Shown here in pieces: positions 37,706 through 46,634 of a stretch of 64,000 nt of DNA. The DNA comes from Roseovarius amoyensis (GTDB lineage: Bacteria > Pseudomonadota > Alphaproteobacteria > Rhodobacterales > Rhodobacteraceae). The notes under the pieces were generated by a model. That model saw nothing but the letters and a program-made list of their open reading frames with translations. It was not told the DNA's origin and made no database searches. Numbering within the stretch: position 1 is the first letter of the stretch; each line of letters begins with the position of its first letter. The DNA lies in NCBI RefSeq assembly GCF_003260265.1, contig NZ_QITQ01000001.1:124001-188000 (forward strand). The letters run 5' to 3'. The position numbers and the translations under genes were made by a program.

Positions 37706-38691
37706 AAGCTGTTCTGGTTCGTGAATTCGGGCCGATCGGGCAGGCCGCGATCGAAGAGCGGCCCACACCCCAACCCGCCGCGCACGAGGTTGTCGTTGAT
37801 CTGCGCGCCACCGAGGTAAATTATCCCGACATCCTGGTGATGGAGGGAAAATACCAGGTAAAACCCCCACTTCCCTTTTCGCCGGGCAAGGCCGGCACCG
37901 GAGTGATTTCGGCGGTTGGGTCCGATGTCAGCGGGCTGTGCGTGGGTGATCATGTGGCAATGCAGTCCGAATACGGCACCTATGCGGAACAAATCGCAGT
38001 CAACGCCCAAAACTGCCACCCGATGCCCGCCGAAATGCCCTTTGCCATCGGCGCGGCGCTTGGGCTCGTCTATCAGACGGCGCATTTCGCCCTGATCGAA
38101 CACGCCGCGATGAAACCCGGCGACACGGTGCTGGTGCTGGGCGCGTCGGGCGGTGTTGGATCAGCCAGCGTGCAACTGGCCCGCGCGCTGGGGGCTGGCT
38201 GTGTCATCGGCGGGGTCAAGGGCGCGCGCAACGCGGAACTGGCCCGCGCCGCGGGCTGTGACGCCACGATCGACCTTGAGATGGACAACCTGCGCGACGG
38301 CATGCGCGATCAGGTGCGCGCGGCCACCGACGGGCATGGTGCGGATATCGTGATTGACCCGGTGGGCGGCGCGGTGACCAAGGCTGCGCTGCGCGCCCTG
38401 GCGTGGCGCGGCCGGCTGGTAGTGGTGGGTTTTGCGGCGGGCGATATTCCGACGATCCAGGCCAATTACCTGCTGGTCAAGAATATCACTGTCTCGGGGC
38501 TGCAATGGTCTGACTACCGTGAACGCGCCCCGGTCTGGGTGCAGCGCGTGCAGCAGGAGATCTATGCGCTTTGGTCCCAAGGCAAGCTGTCGCCGCAGAT
38601 CGCCGATACCCTGCCCCTGGCGCAGTTTGAAAAGGCGCTCGAACGCCTGAAAGAGGGGCGCGCGCACGGCAAGATCATTCTTGAACCCTGA
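37702..38691 (+). CDS. NADPH:quinone oxidoreductase-like MDR protein
   Basis: 329 residues of the zinc-free quinone oxidoreductase branch of the medium-chain dehydrogenases. It has a GroES-like N-terminal domain (EVNYPDILVMEGKYQVKPPL) and a Rossmann motif GASGGVGSASVQLARALGA. It lacks the structural zinc cysteines. The family reduces activated double bonds, including some enoyl-CoA compounds, so it could act as an acyl-CoA-side reductase here (inference). Confidence 0.88.
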   Translation: MKAVLVREFGPIGQAAIEERPTPQPAAHEVVVDLRATEVNYPDILVMEGKYQVKPPLPFSPGKAGTGVISAVGSDVSGLCVGDHVAMQSEYGTYAEQIAVNAQNCHPMPAEMPFAIGAALGLVYQTAHFALIEHAAMKPGDTVLVLGASGGVGSASVQLARALGAGCVIGGVKGARNAELARAAGCDATIDLEMDNLRDGMRDQVRAATDGHGADIVIDPVGGAVTKAALRALAWRGRLVVVGFAAGDIPTIQANYLLVKNITVSGLQWSDYRERAPVWVQRVQQEIYALWSQGKLSPQIADTLPLAQFEKALERLKEGRAHGKIILEP

Positions 38692-38714
38692 ACCATCTGC
38701 TGCCCACGCGGCAA

Positions 38715-39524
38715 TCAGGCCGGCGCCGGGCTGTGGCCGGGTGGCTCATGCAGCAAGAAAATCAGGTCGTTACGGGGGTGGGCCGGATACAGTTCTGCCA
38801 CTTTCGGGTCATGGCCGGGGATCAGCCTGTCATAGCCGCCGGCAAGCTCCAGCACGCGGTCATGGCCTTCCAGTGTCTGCGCCACATGAGTGGTGATCCG
38901 GAACGGGTTGCCAAGCGCGATATTGTCAAAGAAATGCGCCGCGTCCGACGCAAGACACAGCCGCCCGCGGCGAGTGTTGACCGTCACCGCCTGAAGCCCC
39001 ATCGAATGGCCCGGCACATGATGCAGGCGCACTCCCCTTGCCAAGTCATGCGCATCATCCACAAACCGCACCCGGCCCGCATAATTATGCGTGACCATGT
39101 CCAGCACATCCGACAACTCGAACGGAGCTTGGATCAGGCTGTGACGCATGTGCCGCCCGGTGGCAAAGCGCATCTCTTCGTCCTGCAAGACAAAGCGCGC
39201 GTTGGGGAAAAGGTTCAGATTTCCCGCATGGTCATAATGCAGATGGGTGATGACCACCGTGTCGATTTCCGCCGGGTCCACCCCAAGACTGCGCAAGCCC
39301 TCGGTCGGGCATTGCTGAAACTCTCGTCCGCGCGCCTGCGCGCGCTGCGCGTCAAACCCGGTATCAACCAGAATGCAACGGTTCGCGTTTCGGATCAGCC
39401 AGACATAATAGAAAATCGGCGCTGGTCCCTCATGCGGATCGGTGCCCAGAAAATAATCCGATGAGGGCCGAATCGCGCGGGCATATTGAATCGCATAGAC
39501 CTCGTACTCGGGCACCATGGTCAT
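38715..39524 (-). CDS. Metallo-beta-lactamase-fold hydrolase, AHL-lactonase-like
   Basis: 269 residues from the ATG at 39522-39524. The zinc motif HLHYDHAG is followed by further metal ligands (VPGHSMG, DAAHF) and a C-terminal HDP. The spacing resembles the AttM/AiiA N-acylhomoserine lactonase branch, which opens lactone rings. In a catabolic cluster it may instead open a lactone intermediate. It overlaps the alpha/beta hydrolase by four bases. Confidence 0.85.
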   Translation of the reverse strand: MTMVPEYEVYAIQYARAIRPSSDYFLGTDPHEGPAPIFYYVWLIRNANRCILVDTGFDAQRAQARGREFQQCPTEGLRSLGVDPAEIDTVVITHLHYDHAGNLNLFPNARFVLQDEEMRFATGRHMRHSLIQAPFELSDVLDMVTHNYAGRVRFVDDAHDLARGVRLHHVPGHSMGLQAVTVNTRRGRLCLASDAAHFFDNIALGNPFRITTHVAQTLEGHDRVLELAGGYDRLIPGHDPKVAELYPAHPRNDLIFLLHEPPGHSPAPA

Positions 39525-40768
39525 GGCCGCCCCCTCTCTATCTGCTGTAACGCCGCCAGAAAATGGGGCCGAAAGGCGGTTGGGTCTTCGATCATCGGGA
39601 AATGGCCAAGCCCCTGCATTTCCCTGAACCACACCTTGTCCGTGCCGATGGCCCGGCACAGGGCACGAGTGTTGTCCGGCGAGGCAGAGTAATCATAGCT
39701 GCCGGTCAACAGCGCCAGCGGACGGTCCGCCGCGCGCAGCGGCGCGGCAATGCTCGCGCCGTCGTATTCATCGCTGTAATAGGAAAGATCGCCCATATAA
39801 ACACCGGGCCGCGCCTGTGCATAGATCGCGCAGGCCTCATCGCGTTGGGTCTGCGGGCAGACCGGACCCAGCATCGCGCGCACATAGGCCGGGTTGTGCT
39901 GGCTGTCGGCGATGCGCGCATCGGTCAACAGGTCGCTGCGCCGGCCCGGTGCCGTCATCGGCGCCTCAAGCGCGATGCAGCCGCGCACCAGATCGGGGCG
40001 CCGGGCCGTCACGGTCAGCGCCATTGTCGCGCCCATCGAACAGCCTGCAAGAATGACAGGCCCGCCCGCCACCTGCTCGATAAAGGTAACGCACCAGTCC
40101 AGATAGGCGGCCTCGGTCAGGCGATATCCAACAGTCGTCTCGCGGCCATCCTCGCCCGAGGACATCCCATGCCATGGCAGGTCAAAGGCCATCATGCGAT
40201 AGCGCCCCTGCAATTCGGTATCGGCCAGCTGGTGCAGGTATTGCCGGCTGTCCGCCCCGGCGGTGTGCAGAAACACCACCGTCGGCCCGCTGTTTCCTGC
40301 CTCGATCCAGTGCAACATCGCCCTGGCCCCGCTGCCACGGCGCAGCATCGCGCGCCGCCCGGTCACCGTGGCAGGATCATGGGCAAACCCGTGCCCCGCA
40401 GGATCGGCCCGTTCGGGCCGCGCCAGTTCGACCAATCGCTCAAGTGCCGCCAGCGCCTGTGCCTGCGGCACCGGCTGGGCGGTAATCGCCAGGCCGGTGT
40501 CATGGCGCAACAGCGCCCCGAACGAATGGCTGCCCGGCGGCGGGTCGGGCCGCATCAACCGGTCAAACCCCGCCGTATCGCCCGTTATGGCGATATCCGG
40601 GTTCCGAAGGTCATCGCCGGCAAGGGGCCGGGGTTCATCACACAGCAAGAGCCCCGCAGTGACCGGCCCGCAGCGCAGGCACAACCGCAGCGACAGGCCG
40701 CGACAGTGCCAGGCCAGAACCGGGTCCGCCGCCGCGCGCGCGACCCACCGGGTCAGATCAGCCGCCAT
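39521..40768 (-). CDS. Alpha/beta hydrolase with N-terminal SCP2-like region
   Basis: 415 residues from the ATG at 40766-40768. The C-terminal two thirds are an alpha/beta hydrolase with the nucleophile elbow AGCSMGATMAL, an oxyanion FLHTAGADSRQY and a probable catalytic His in GLGHFPMIEDP. The first 150 residues look like a sterol-carrier-protein-2-type lipid-binding domain (DIAITGDTAGFDRLM, SFGALLRHDT), an unusual fusion that suggests a hydrophobic substrate. The gene overlaps the dehydrogenase gene upstream by 11 bases. Confidence 0.8.
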   Translation of the reverse strand: MAADLTRWVARAAADPVLAWHCRGLSLRLCLRCGPVTAGLLLCDEPRPLAGDDLRNPDIAITGDTAGFDRLMRPDPPPGSHSFGALLRHDTGLAITAQPVPQAQALAALERLVELARPERADPAGHGFAHDPATVTGRRAMLRRGSGARAMLHWIEAGNSGPTVVFLHTAGADSRQYLHQLADTELQGRYRMMAFDLPWHGMSSGEDGRETTVGYRLTEAAYLDWCVTFIEQVAGGPVILAGCSMGATMALTVTARRPDLVRGCIALEAPMTAPGRRSDLLTDARIADSQHNPAYVRAMLGPVCPQTQRDEACAIYAQARPGVYMGDLSYYSDEYDGASIAAPLRAADRPLALLTGSYDYSASPDNTRALCRAIGTDKVWFREMQGLGHFPMIEDPTAFRPHFLAALQQIERGRP

Positions 40769-41678
40769 CGCGCTCCGCCAGCGTTTCGAGATAGCTGAAT
40801 ATCTCGGTATGGTCGGCCTCCTTGTCCAGATGCACGCGAGCATCGGACCAAAGGCCACTGACCTTGTCCAGGCACGGCAGATCAAGGCCCAGATCGTTCG
40901 ACAGGGATTTGGCCAGCGCCACATCCTTTGCCATCAGCCCCAGCGCGAAACCAGCCTCGCGGAACGCCCCGTTCAGCACGAATTGCTTCAGCTTGTTCTC
41001 GGTCGAATTGTTCCGCCCGGTCGAGACATTCAGCACATCGACCAGCGTTTCCGGGTTCAGGCCAAACCTGCGTCCCACGATCAGTGCCTCGCAGGCGGCG
41101 GCCAGACCGGCGGCCGAGACATAGTTGTTCAGCGCCTTCGACGCATGCCCAGAGGCCAGAGGCCCCGTCAGCACCGCCGTGCCCATCGTCTCCAGAATGG
41201 GTGTCACGCGGCGCACGGCGGCGCTATCGTCACCGCCCAGTAGAATGCTCAGCGTGCCCGCGATCGCCTTGCGCAGCCCACCCGATACCGGCGCATCCAG
41301 CAAGGTGATCCCGGCCTGCGCCAGATCCGGGGCCAGCTTGCGAGTTTCCATCGGGTCAGATGAACTCATATCAACGATGATCGCGCCCGGCCTGAGCCCG
41401 TCAATCAGGCCGGGCGCGTCCGCGCCCTCCCCCAGACAGACCCGGCGCACGATACCCGAATGCGGCAGCATCAGGATGACGATATCACAGGCGCGGCCCA
41501 GATTTGGCAGGCTGTCGATCACCTCAAGCCCAGTTTCGACCGCCACGTTTTGCGCGGCCTCGTGGTTGATATCGAACAGCAACGGGCGATAGCCCGCCCG
41601 CACCAGACACTGAACCATAGGCGCACCCATGGTCCCGATTCCCACGAAGCCCAGCTTTGTGCCGATCTCAGATTTCAT
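40758..41678 (-). CDS. 3-hydroxyisobutyrate dehydrogenase-family oxidoreductase
   Basis: 306 residues of the beta-hydroxyacid dehydrogenase family. It has the NAD(P) motif GFVGIGTMGAPM, the substrate loop DAPVSGGLRKAIAGT and the catalytic lysine in HASKALNNYVS. It oxidises a 3-hydroxy acid to the semialdehyde or ketone, or runs in the reductive direction. It overlaps the carboxymuconolactone decarboxylase-family gene by 11 bases, so the five minus-strand genes form one unit. Confidence 0.9.
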   Translation of the reverse strand: MKSEIGTKLGFVGIGTMGAPMVQCLVRAGYRPLLFDINHEAAQNVAVETGLEVIDSLPNLGRACDIVILMLPHSGIVRRVCLGEGADAPGLIDGLRPGAIIVDMSSSDPMETRKLAPDLAQAGITLLDAPVSGGLRKAIAGTLSILLGGDDSAAVRRVTPILETMGTAVLTGPLASGHASKALNNYVSAAGLAAACEALIVGRRFGLNPETLVDVLNVSTGRNNSTENKLKQFVLNGAFREAGFALGLMAKDVALAKSLSNDLGLDLPCLDKVSGLWSDARVHLDKEADHTEIFSYLETLAERDGG

Positions 41679-42048
41679 TCATCTCTCCCAGAACGGTGCG
41701 CGCGACGCGGAAACTGTCGACCATTGCCGGAACCCCGGCATAGATGCCGACCTGCAGCAGAATTTCCTTGATGTCGTCGGGTGTCAGCCCGTTGTTGATC
41801 GCCCCGCGAATATGGGCCGCCAGTTCGTGCTGACGGTTCAGCGATGCGATCATCGCGATATTGATGGTCGAGCGCGTCTTGCGATCCAGGCCCTCGCGGC
41901 CCCATATCTCGCCCCAGCAATAGGTTGTCACCAGATCCTGATAATCGCGGCCGAAATCGTCGGCATTGGCCAGCGCCTTGTCGACATATTCGTCGCCCAA
42001 GGTCGCCCGGCGAACCTCAAGGCCCTTTTCATATGTTGCCTTGTCCAT
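41668..42048 (-). CDS. Carboxymuconolactone decarboxylase-family protein
   Basis: 126 residues, all-helical CMD/AhpD-like fold. The PcaC-type signature is present (EKGLEVRRATLG at the N-terminus, then NIAMIASLNRQHELAAHIRG and the final helix GVPAMVDSFRVAR). The CxxC of peroxidase-type AhpD is absent, so it is a PcaC-like enzyme or decarboxylase rather than a peroxidase. Substrate unknown. Confidence 0.87.
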   Translation of the reverse strand: MDKATYEKGLEVRRATLGDEYVDKALANADDFGRDYQDLVTTYCWGEIWGREGLDRKTRSTINIAMIASLNRQHELAAHIRGAINNGLTPDDIKEILLQVGIYAGVPAMVDSFRVARTVLGEMNEI

Positions 42049-42060
42049 TGCAGTATCCTT

Positions 42061-42750
42061 TCATGGATTGGTGTGGTTGTTCAGATCGGCAAAACTGTCA
42101 TCCGCCGCCTGCGCTGCAGAGGCGACATGCGCCTCGGCCAGGTGGCGGGCAGCGGCGGCGTCACCTCGGTCGATGGCCGCGACAATGTCTTGGATTTCCT
42201 TCAGCATTTTCGGCAGCCGCCCCTTTTGCGCCAGGGACCTTCGACGCAGCAGAACGACACGGTTGTTTAGCTGGGTGAAAATCTTGGCAAGTGCCTGGTT
42301 TCGGGTGCCTGTGATCAGGCAGCTGTAGAAATCGTTCTTGGCCGCCACTATTGCCCGCTCCGAGACCTCATCGGCCACCAGTTGTGCCAGACGGTCAGTG
42401 ATCTGTGTCAGCTCTCGGCGTTCGTCGGGGGTGGCGTTCGCGATAAACTCGACACAAGCCAGCCCCTCGATCGCGCCGCGCACGCGGTACAGGTCCTGTG
42501 CCTGCTTGCTGTCAAGTCGCGCCACCATTGGCCCCTTGTGCGGGACATGAACAATAAGGTCTTCGGCGGCCAGCGCCTTGAGGGCCTCGCGCACAAGGCT
42601 GCGGCTGACGCCGAACATGTCGCACAGGGCGCGTTCGCTCAGGTTTTGGCCAGGGGCCAGATCACCGTCAACAATGGCGTCGCGCATGGCCAAAACAAGC
42701 CGGGCGCTCAGGGTCACGTTGTCACGGTTTAGCGGCAGGGCCTGTGGCAT
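42061..42750 (-). CDS. GntR-family regulator, FCD subfamily
   Basis: 229 residues with an N-terminal winged helix (ERALCDMFGVSRSLVREALKAL) and a C-terminal helical FCD ligand domain of the FadR/VanR type. AAGGAGGA precedes the ATG. It is the first gene of the minus-strand unit that runs to the lactonase-like gene, and is divergent from the MmgE/PrpD gene. A perfect palindrome 30 bases upstream should be its operator. It is probably a repressor relieved by a pathway acid. Confidence 0.92.
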   Translation of the reverse strand: MPQALPLNRDNVTLSARLVLAMRDAIVDGDLAPGQNLSERALCDMFGVSRSLVREALKALAAEDLIVHVPHKGPMVARLDSKQAQDLYRVRGAIEGLACVEFIANATPDERRELTQITDRLAQLVADEVSERAIVAAKNDFYSCLITGTRNQALAKIFTQLNNRVVLLRRRSLAQKGRLPKMLKEIQDIVAAIDRGDAAAARHLAEAHVASAAQAADDSFADLNNHTNP

Positions 42751-42779
42751 CGAATCCTCCTTGTCGGGCGAGAAGTGGC

Positions 42780-42798
42780 CATATTGTCCGACAATATG
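42780..42798. promoter_or_regulatory. GntR-type operator palindrome
   Basis: CATATTGTC-C-GACAATATG is a perfect 19-bp inverted repeat with the TTGTC-N-GACAA core typical of FCD-type GntR regulators. A partial second copy, TTTGACAACATATTGCA, starts at 42811. Both lie in the divergent region 42751-42917 between the GntR and MmgE/PrpD genes. Confidence 0.85.
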
Positions 42799-42917
42799 TC
42801 AATCATGCAATTTGACAACATATTGCAGCTATCCAGCCCGGCACCGCAGGAAACGGCACGGTGATTGCGACACAAGTCTTGTGCGGCGCGCCGCCCGACA
42901 GAAAAGGACTGCACCCA

Positions 42918-44315
42918 ATGATTACGACTCCCACTGCACAGCTGTCTGCCTTTGTGGCCAATATGCGCTTTGACGATCTGCCGCCCGAGGCGGTGCATCA
43001 GGCGTGCCGGTTTCTGCTGGATGCCGTGGGCTGCGCCATTTCTGCCCACGCCGAAGACCCCGCCAAGGCCAACCGCGCGATGCAGCTTGTGGCAGGGTTT
43101 CATGCCAGTGGTTCAGCCAGCATAATAGGCGGCGCACCCTCCGATCCCGCGCTTGCCGCTCTGGCCAATGGCATTCTGATCAACGCCACCGATTACGATG
43201 ACACCCACAAACGCGCGCTGATCCATGTGGGCTCGGTCGTTGCGCCAGCCGCGCTTGCCGCCACCGAACAGGCCGGTGGCAGCGGGCCACAGTTGATCAC
43301 CGCGATGATCGCCGGTTACGAGGTGGCCGCGCGTATCGGCATGGCGGTGATGCCCACGCATTACAGGTTTTGGCATTCAACCGCCACCAACGGCACCTTC
43401 GGCGCCGCCGCCGCCGCAAGCCGCGCAATGGGGCTGGACGCCGCGCAGACCGAAACGGCACTTGGCCACGCGGCCACGCAGGCTGCCGGACTGAATACGT
43501 TCTTCGAAACCGGCTCCGATACCAAGTCCATTCACCCCGGCAAGGCCGGGCTGAACGGCATCCTGTCGGCGCGTATGGCCGCGCTTGACCTCAGCAGCCC
43601 GCCCGATAGTCTGGGTCATCCAAAGGGCTATCTGGCCGCCTTCAGCGCCGATCCCCGGCCAGAGGCCCTGACGCGCGGATTGGGGCATGACTGGGAAATT
43701 CTTGAAAACGGGTTCAAATACTATCCCTCTATCCTGGCCAGCCATTCCCCCATCGGTGCCTCGCTGGACATTGTGACACGCAATGCGCCGTCGCCCGATG
43801 CCATTGCCGCTGTCCGGGTCCGAACCTACGCGACGGTCAAAACCCATTTCTCCAGCACCAATGTGGACTCCGCGATGGCGGCCCGCCTTTCAGTACCCTA
43901 TTGCGTCGCCGCCGCCCTGAGTGACGGGCAGGTGACGCAGGCACAATTTCAGCCCGACAGATTCCGCGACAGCGCGCTCCGCCAGTTGATGAACCGGGTT
44001 GAGATCATCGCTGATGACAACCTGACTGCGCTTTATCCCGAAAAGTTCCCGGCGCGGGTCAGCGTCCACATGCAAGACGGTGAAATCCATGAGGCTGGGC
44101 TCGATTACCCAAAGGGCGACCCCCGCAACCCGCTCAGCGATGCTGAGTTGCTGAACAAGTATCGCCGCAACACCGCCCGCACCCTGCCCCCACAACAGGC
44201 CGAAGACTTGGCACAGGCCATCATGGCCCTGCCCGACGCCCCGGACCTGCACAGGATCAGCGCACTTTTGCGTGGGGCTGATGACGGTCAACAATCCACC
44301 CGGACCAGGAGCTGA
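42918..44315 (+). CDS. MmgE/PrpD-family protein
   Basis: 465 residues from the ATG at 42918 (AAGGA upstream). The family features are YDDTHKRALIHVGSVVAPAALA, HYRFWHSTATNGTFGAAAAA and ETGSDTKSIHPGKA. PrpD is 2-methylcitrate dehydratase, but MmgE/PrpD proteins also include aconitate and itaconate-related lyases. No methylcitrate synthase or lyase is near, so a different substrate is likely. The cyclase-family gene follows after three bases. Confidence 0.9.
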   Translation: MITTPTAQLSAFVANMRFDDLPPEAVHQACRFLLDAVGCAISAHAEDPAKANRAMQLVAGFHASGSASIIGGAPSDPALAALANGILINATDYDDTHKRALIHVGSVVAPAALAATEQAGGSGPQLITAMIAGYEVAARIGMAVMPTHYRFWHSTATNGTFGAAAAASRAMGLDAAQTETALGHAATQAAGLNTFFETGSDTKSIHPGKAGLNGILSARMAALDLSSPPDSLGHPKGYLAAFSADPRPEALTRGLGHDWEILENGFKYYPSILASHSPIGASLDIVTRNAPSPDAIAAVRVRTYATVKTHFSSTNVDSAMAARLSVPYCVAAALSDGQVTQAQFQPDRFRDSALRQLMNRVEIIADDNLTALYPEKFPARVSVHMQDGEIHEAGLDYPKGDPRNPLSDAELLNKYRRNTARTLPPQQAEDLAQAIMALPDAPDLHRISALLRGADDGQQSTRTRS

Positions 44316-44318
44316 ACC

Positions 44319-45098
44319 ATGTGCGACTGCCCCACTACTCCCGTTGCCGGCTGGAAGGGCTGGCAGAATCTGCCCGCACGGCAACCGATGCAGCCAGTCG
44401 GCGACTGGGTTGATCTGTCTCACCCCCTGTCGACCGATGTGCCGCGCGTGCCGTCCTTTCCCGCGCCGGCTTTCGATCTGATCCGCCGCATGCCGGACGA
44501 TCCGCTCAATGTCACGGAGATGCAGATGGTCGTGCATATCGGCACCCATATCGATTCGCCGCGGCATTTCTTTCTTGATGGCCCCGCAATGGAGGATATT
44601 CCGCTCAACCTTCTTTGCGGGCGCGGTATTGTCTGGCCTGTGACGCTGCCGAACGGGGCCAGGTCGATCGAACCGCATCACCTTGCCGGGCTGGAGGGAC
44701 GCCTTGCGCCGGGCGATGCGCTGGTGCTTGATACCGGCTGGCACAATCGCGCAGGCAGTGACGCCTATGACAATGATCACCCCGCGCTCAGCCTTGAGTG
44801 CGCCGACTGGCTACTGGCACAGCGCGTCAGGCTGGTGGCGCTGGACTTGCCCACGCCGGAACTGCCGGTCAGAAAACGGCCCGTCGAGTTTGATTTTCCA
44901 ATCCACAAACGGCTTTTGCAACATGGTGTTCTGATCGTTGAACATATCACCAACCTGGCCCCACTGCGCGGCAAGACGGTGGAACTTGTTTGTGCCGCGC
45001 TCAACATTGCCGGGGCGGATGGCGCGCCGGCCCGGATAATTGCGCGCCCGATCGCCGCATCGGCGGAGGGCGCGACCTGTCAGGAGCAAGCGCAATAA
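44319..45098 (+). CDS. Cyclase-family hydrolase (kynurenine formamidase-like)
   Basis: 259 residues with the metal-binding signature [12 protein letters not shown] and a downstream DLPTPEL region of the metal-dependent cyclase family. Members hydrolyse N-formylkynurenine, isatin or related amides and lactones. The N-terminus ([14 protein letters not shown]) is unusual and rich in cysteine. It shares the GntR-controlled divergent promoter with the MmgE/PrpD gene. Confidence 0.88.
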   Translation: MCDCPTTPVAGWKGWQNLPARQPMQPVGDWVDLSHPLSTDVPRVPSFPAPAFDLIRRMPDDPLNVTEMQMVVHIGTHIDSPRHFFLDGPAMEDIPLNLLCGRGIVWPVTLPNGARSIEPHHLAGLEGRLAPGDALVLDTGWHNRAGSDAYDNDHPALSLECADWLLAQRVRLVALDLPTPELPVRKRPVEFDFPIHKRLLQHGVLIVEHITNLAPLRGKTVELVCAALNIAGADGAPARIIARPIAASAEGATCQEQAQ

Positions 45099-45135
45099 CG
45101 CCAACCGGTCTTGTCAAGAGAACCCGGCTTGAGGC

Positions 45136-45336
45136 TGAATCGCACCGGGTTTGCCGGGGCGTGTTTTGTTCAGGACTTACGTAGCCAGTTGCCCATGCGG
45201 TCATCGCGATCCGCGCGTGGGCCAGGTTGCGGAACATGGTCTCATTGAAAAGCCCGTCCCGCACGCGCCCGTGAAAGCTCTCCACAAAGCCGTATTGCAT
45301 TGGCTTTCCCGGCGCACGCCGGTCAAAGATGATCAA
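45136..45336 (-). mobile_element. IS3-family remnant: orfB C-terminal fragment and terminal repeat
   Basis: Read on the minus strand, 45336 to about 45190 encodes [20 protein letters not shown] and continues to [12 protein letters not shown], the conserved C-terminal part of an IS3-family transposase with the last Glu of the DDE triad (FVESF). The rest of orfB is missing on both sides. A terminal-repeat-like stretch at 45136-45159 (core ACCGGGTTTGCCGGGG) follows. It resembles the one at 17319-17342. The 45099-45431 gap holds nothing else except a small TGCCT-AAGTC-AGGCA hairpin at 45357-45371. Confidence 0.8.
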
Positions 45337-45431
45337 AGAGGATAGCTCCCTCTCTTGCCTAAGTCAGGCACGGGGCAATTTACGCTGCAGAATTTGATGA
45401 TCCGGGGCGCTGTGGCACACCCCCTGCCCGC

Positions 45432-46571
45432 CTAACGCGCCATGAATGCCTTTAGCCGCGCCAGGCCTTCCTCGATATCCTCGGTCGAAGCGGCATAGGA
45501 AAAGCGCAGCGTGGTCTTGCCGCGAACGGGGTCGAAATCCAGCCCCGGCGTCACTGCCACCCCGGCCTTGTCCAGTATCTCGGCCGCCAGCGCGCGGCTG
45601 TCATCGGTCATGTCGCTGACATCGGCATAGACGTAAAACGCCCCGTCCGGCGGGGCGATGCGGGTGAACCCCGCCGCCGGCAGCCCCTCGAGCATCAGCT
45701 TGCGGTTGGCGCGATAGACCTGCAGGTTCGTATCCAGTTCCTCACCGCAGTCCAGCGCCGCCAGCGCCGCCACCTGCCCGGCATGCGAGGGGCAGATAAA
45801 GAGGTTCTGCGCCAGCCGTTCGATCACGCGCACATGGGCCTCGGGCACTACCATCCAGCCCACGCGCCAGCCTGTCATCGAGAAGTATTTGGAAAACGAG
45901 TTGATGACATAGGCATCATCTGTGACCTGCAGGGCGGTGACCGCCTTTTGCTCGTATTCGACACCATGATAGATTTCGTCGCTGATAAAGGCCGCGCCGG
46001 TATCATCCGCTGCCCCGATCAGCGCTGCCAGCGCGTCGCGGTCCAGCATCGTACCGGTCGGGTTGGCGGGGCTGGCCACCATCAGCCCGGCCAGGTCCAG
46101 CCCGGCCAGGTCACCCGGCACCGGCTGATAGCGGTTTTCCGCCGAGGTCTCGATCTCGACCGGCGTCAGCCCCAGCGCGTGCAGGATCTGACGATAGCTG
46201 GGGTAGCCGGGCCGCCCGATGCCCACCCGTTCGCCGCTGTCAAAGAGCGCCGTGAAGGCCAGGATGAACGCCCCCGATGACCCGGCGGTGACAACCACCC
46301 GCGCGGGGTCAAGATCGACATTGTACCAGTCCCCATAGAGCCGGGCGATGCGGGCCCTCAGCGCCGGCAGGCCCAGCGCCACGGTATATCCCAGCGATCC
46401 AGCCGCCATTTCGCGGGCAAGGGCGGCGCGCGCGCCCTCGGGCGCGGGGGTGCCCGGCTGGCCCACTTCCATGTGGATGATCCGGCGGCCATCGGCCTCG
46501 GCCCGGCGGGCGGCTTCCATCACGTCCATCACGATAAAGGGATCGACGCGCGACCTGCTTGAGTTCCGCAT
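45432..46571 (-). CDS. Class I/II pyridoxal-phosphate aminotransferase
   Basis: 379 residues with TAGSSGAFILAFTALFDSG, the Asn and Tyr of the cofactor pocket (ASPANPTGTML) and the Schiff-base lysine in SFSKYFSMTGWRVGW. It is the AspB-like subgroup often annotated as aromatic or alanine aminotransferase. It is divergent from the M48 peptidase gene and begins the ordinary chromosomal part after the IS-bounded island. Confidence 0.92.
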   Translation of the reverse strand: MRNSSRSRVDPFIVMDVMEAARRAEADGRRIIHMEVGQPGTPAPEGARAALAREMAAGSLGYTVALGLPALRARIARLYGDWYNVDLDPARVVVTAGSSGAFILAFTALFDSGERVGIGRPGYPSYRQILHALGLTPVEIETSAENRYQPVPGDLAGLDLAGLMVASPANPTGTMLDRDALAALIGAADDTGAAFISDEIYHGVEYEQKAVTALQVTDDAYVINSFSKYFSMTGWRVGWMVVPEAHVRVIERLAQNLFICPSHAGQVAALAALDCGEELDTNLQVYRANRKLMLEGLPAAGFTRIAPPDGAFYVYADVSDMTDDSRALAAEILDKAGVAVTPGLDFDPVRGKTTLRFSYAASTEDIEEGLARLKAFMAR

Positions 46572-46634
46572 GATTTTCTTCCTAGACTGCGCCAGATGTT
46601 TCCCCGGGTTGCCCTCAAACGAGACGCCGCGTCA

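Noticed and set aside
42918..44315. 2-methylcitrate dehydratase (PrpD) of propionate catabolism
   Set aside because: No prpB or prpC is near and the partner is a cyclase-family gene; only the broader MmgE/PrpD family was called.
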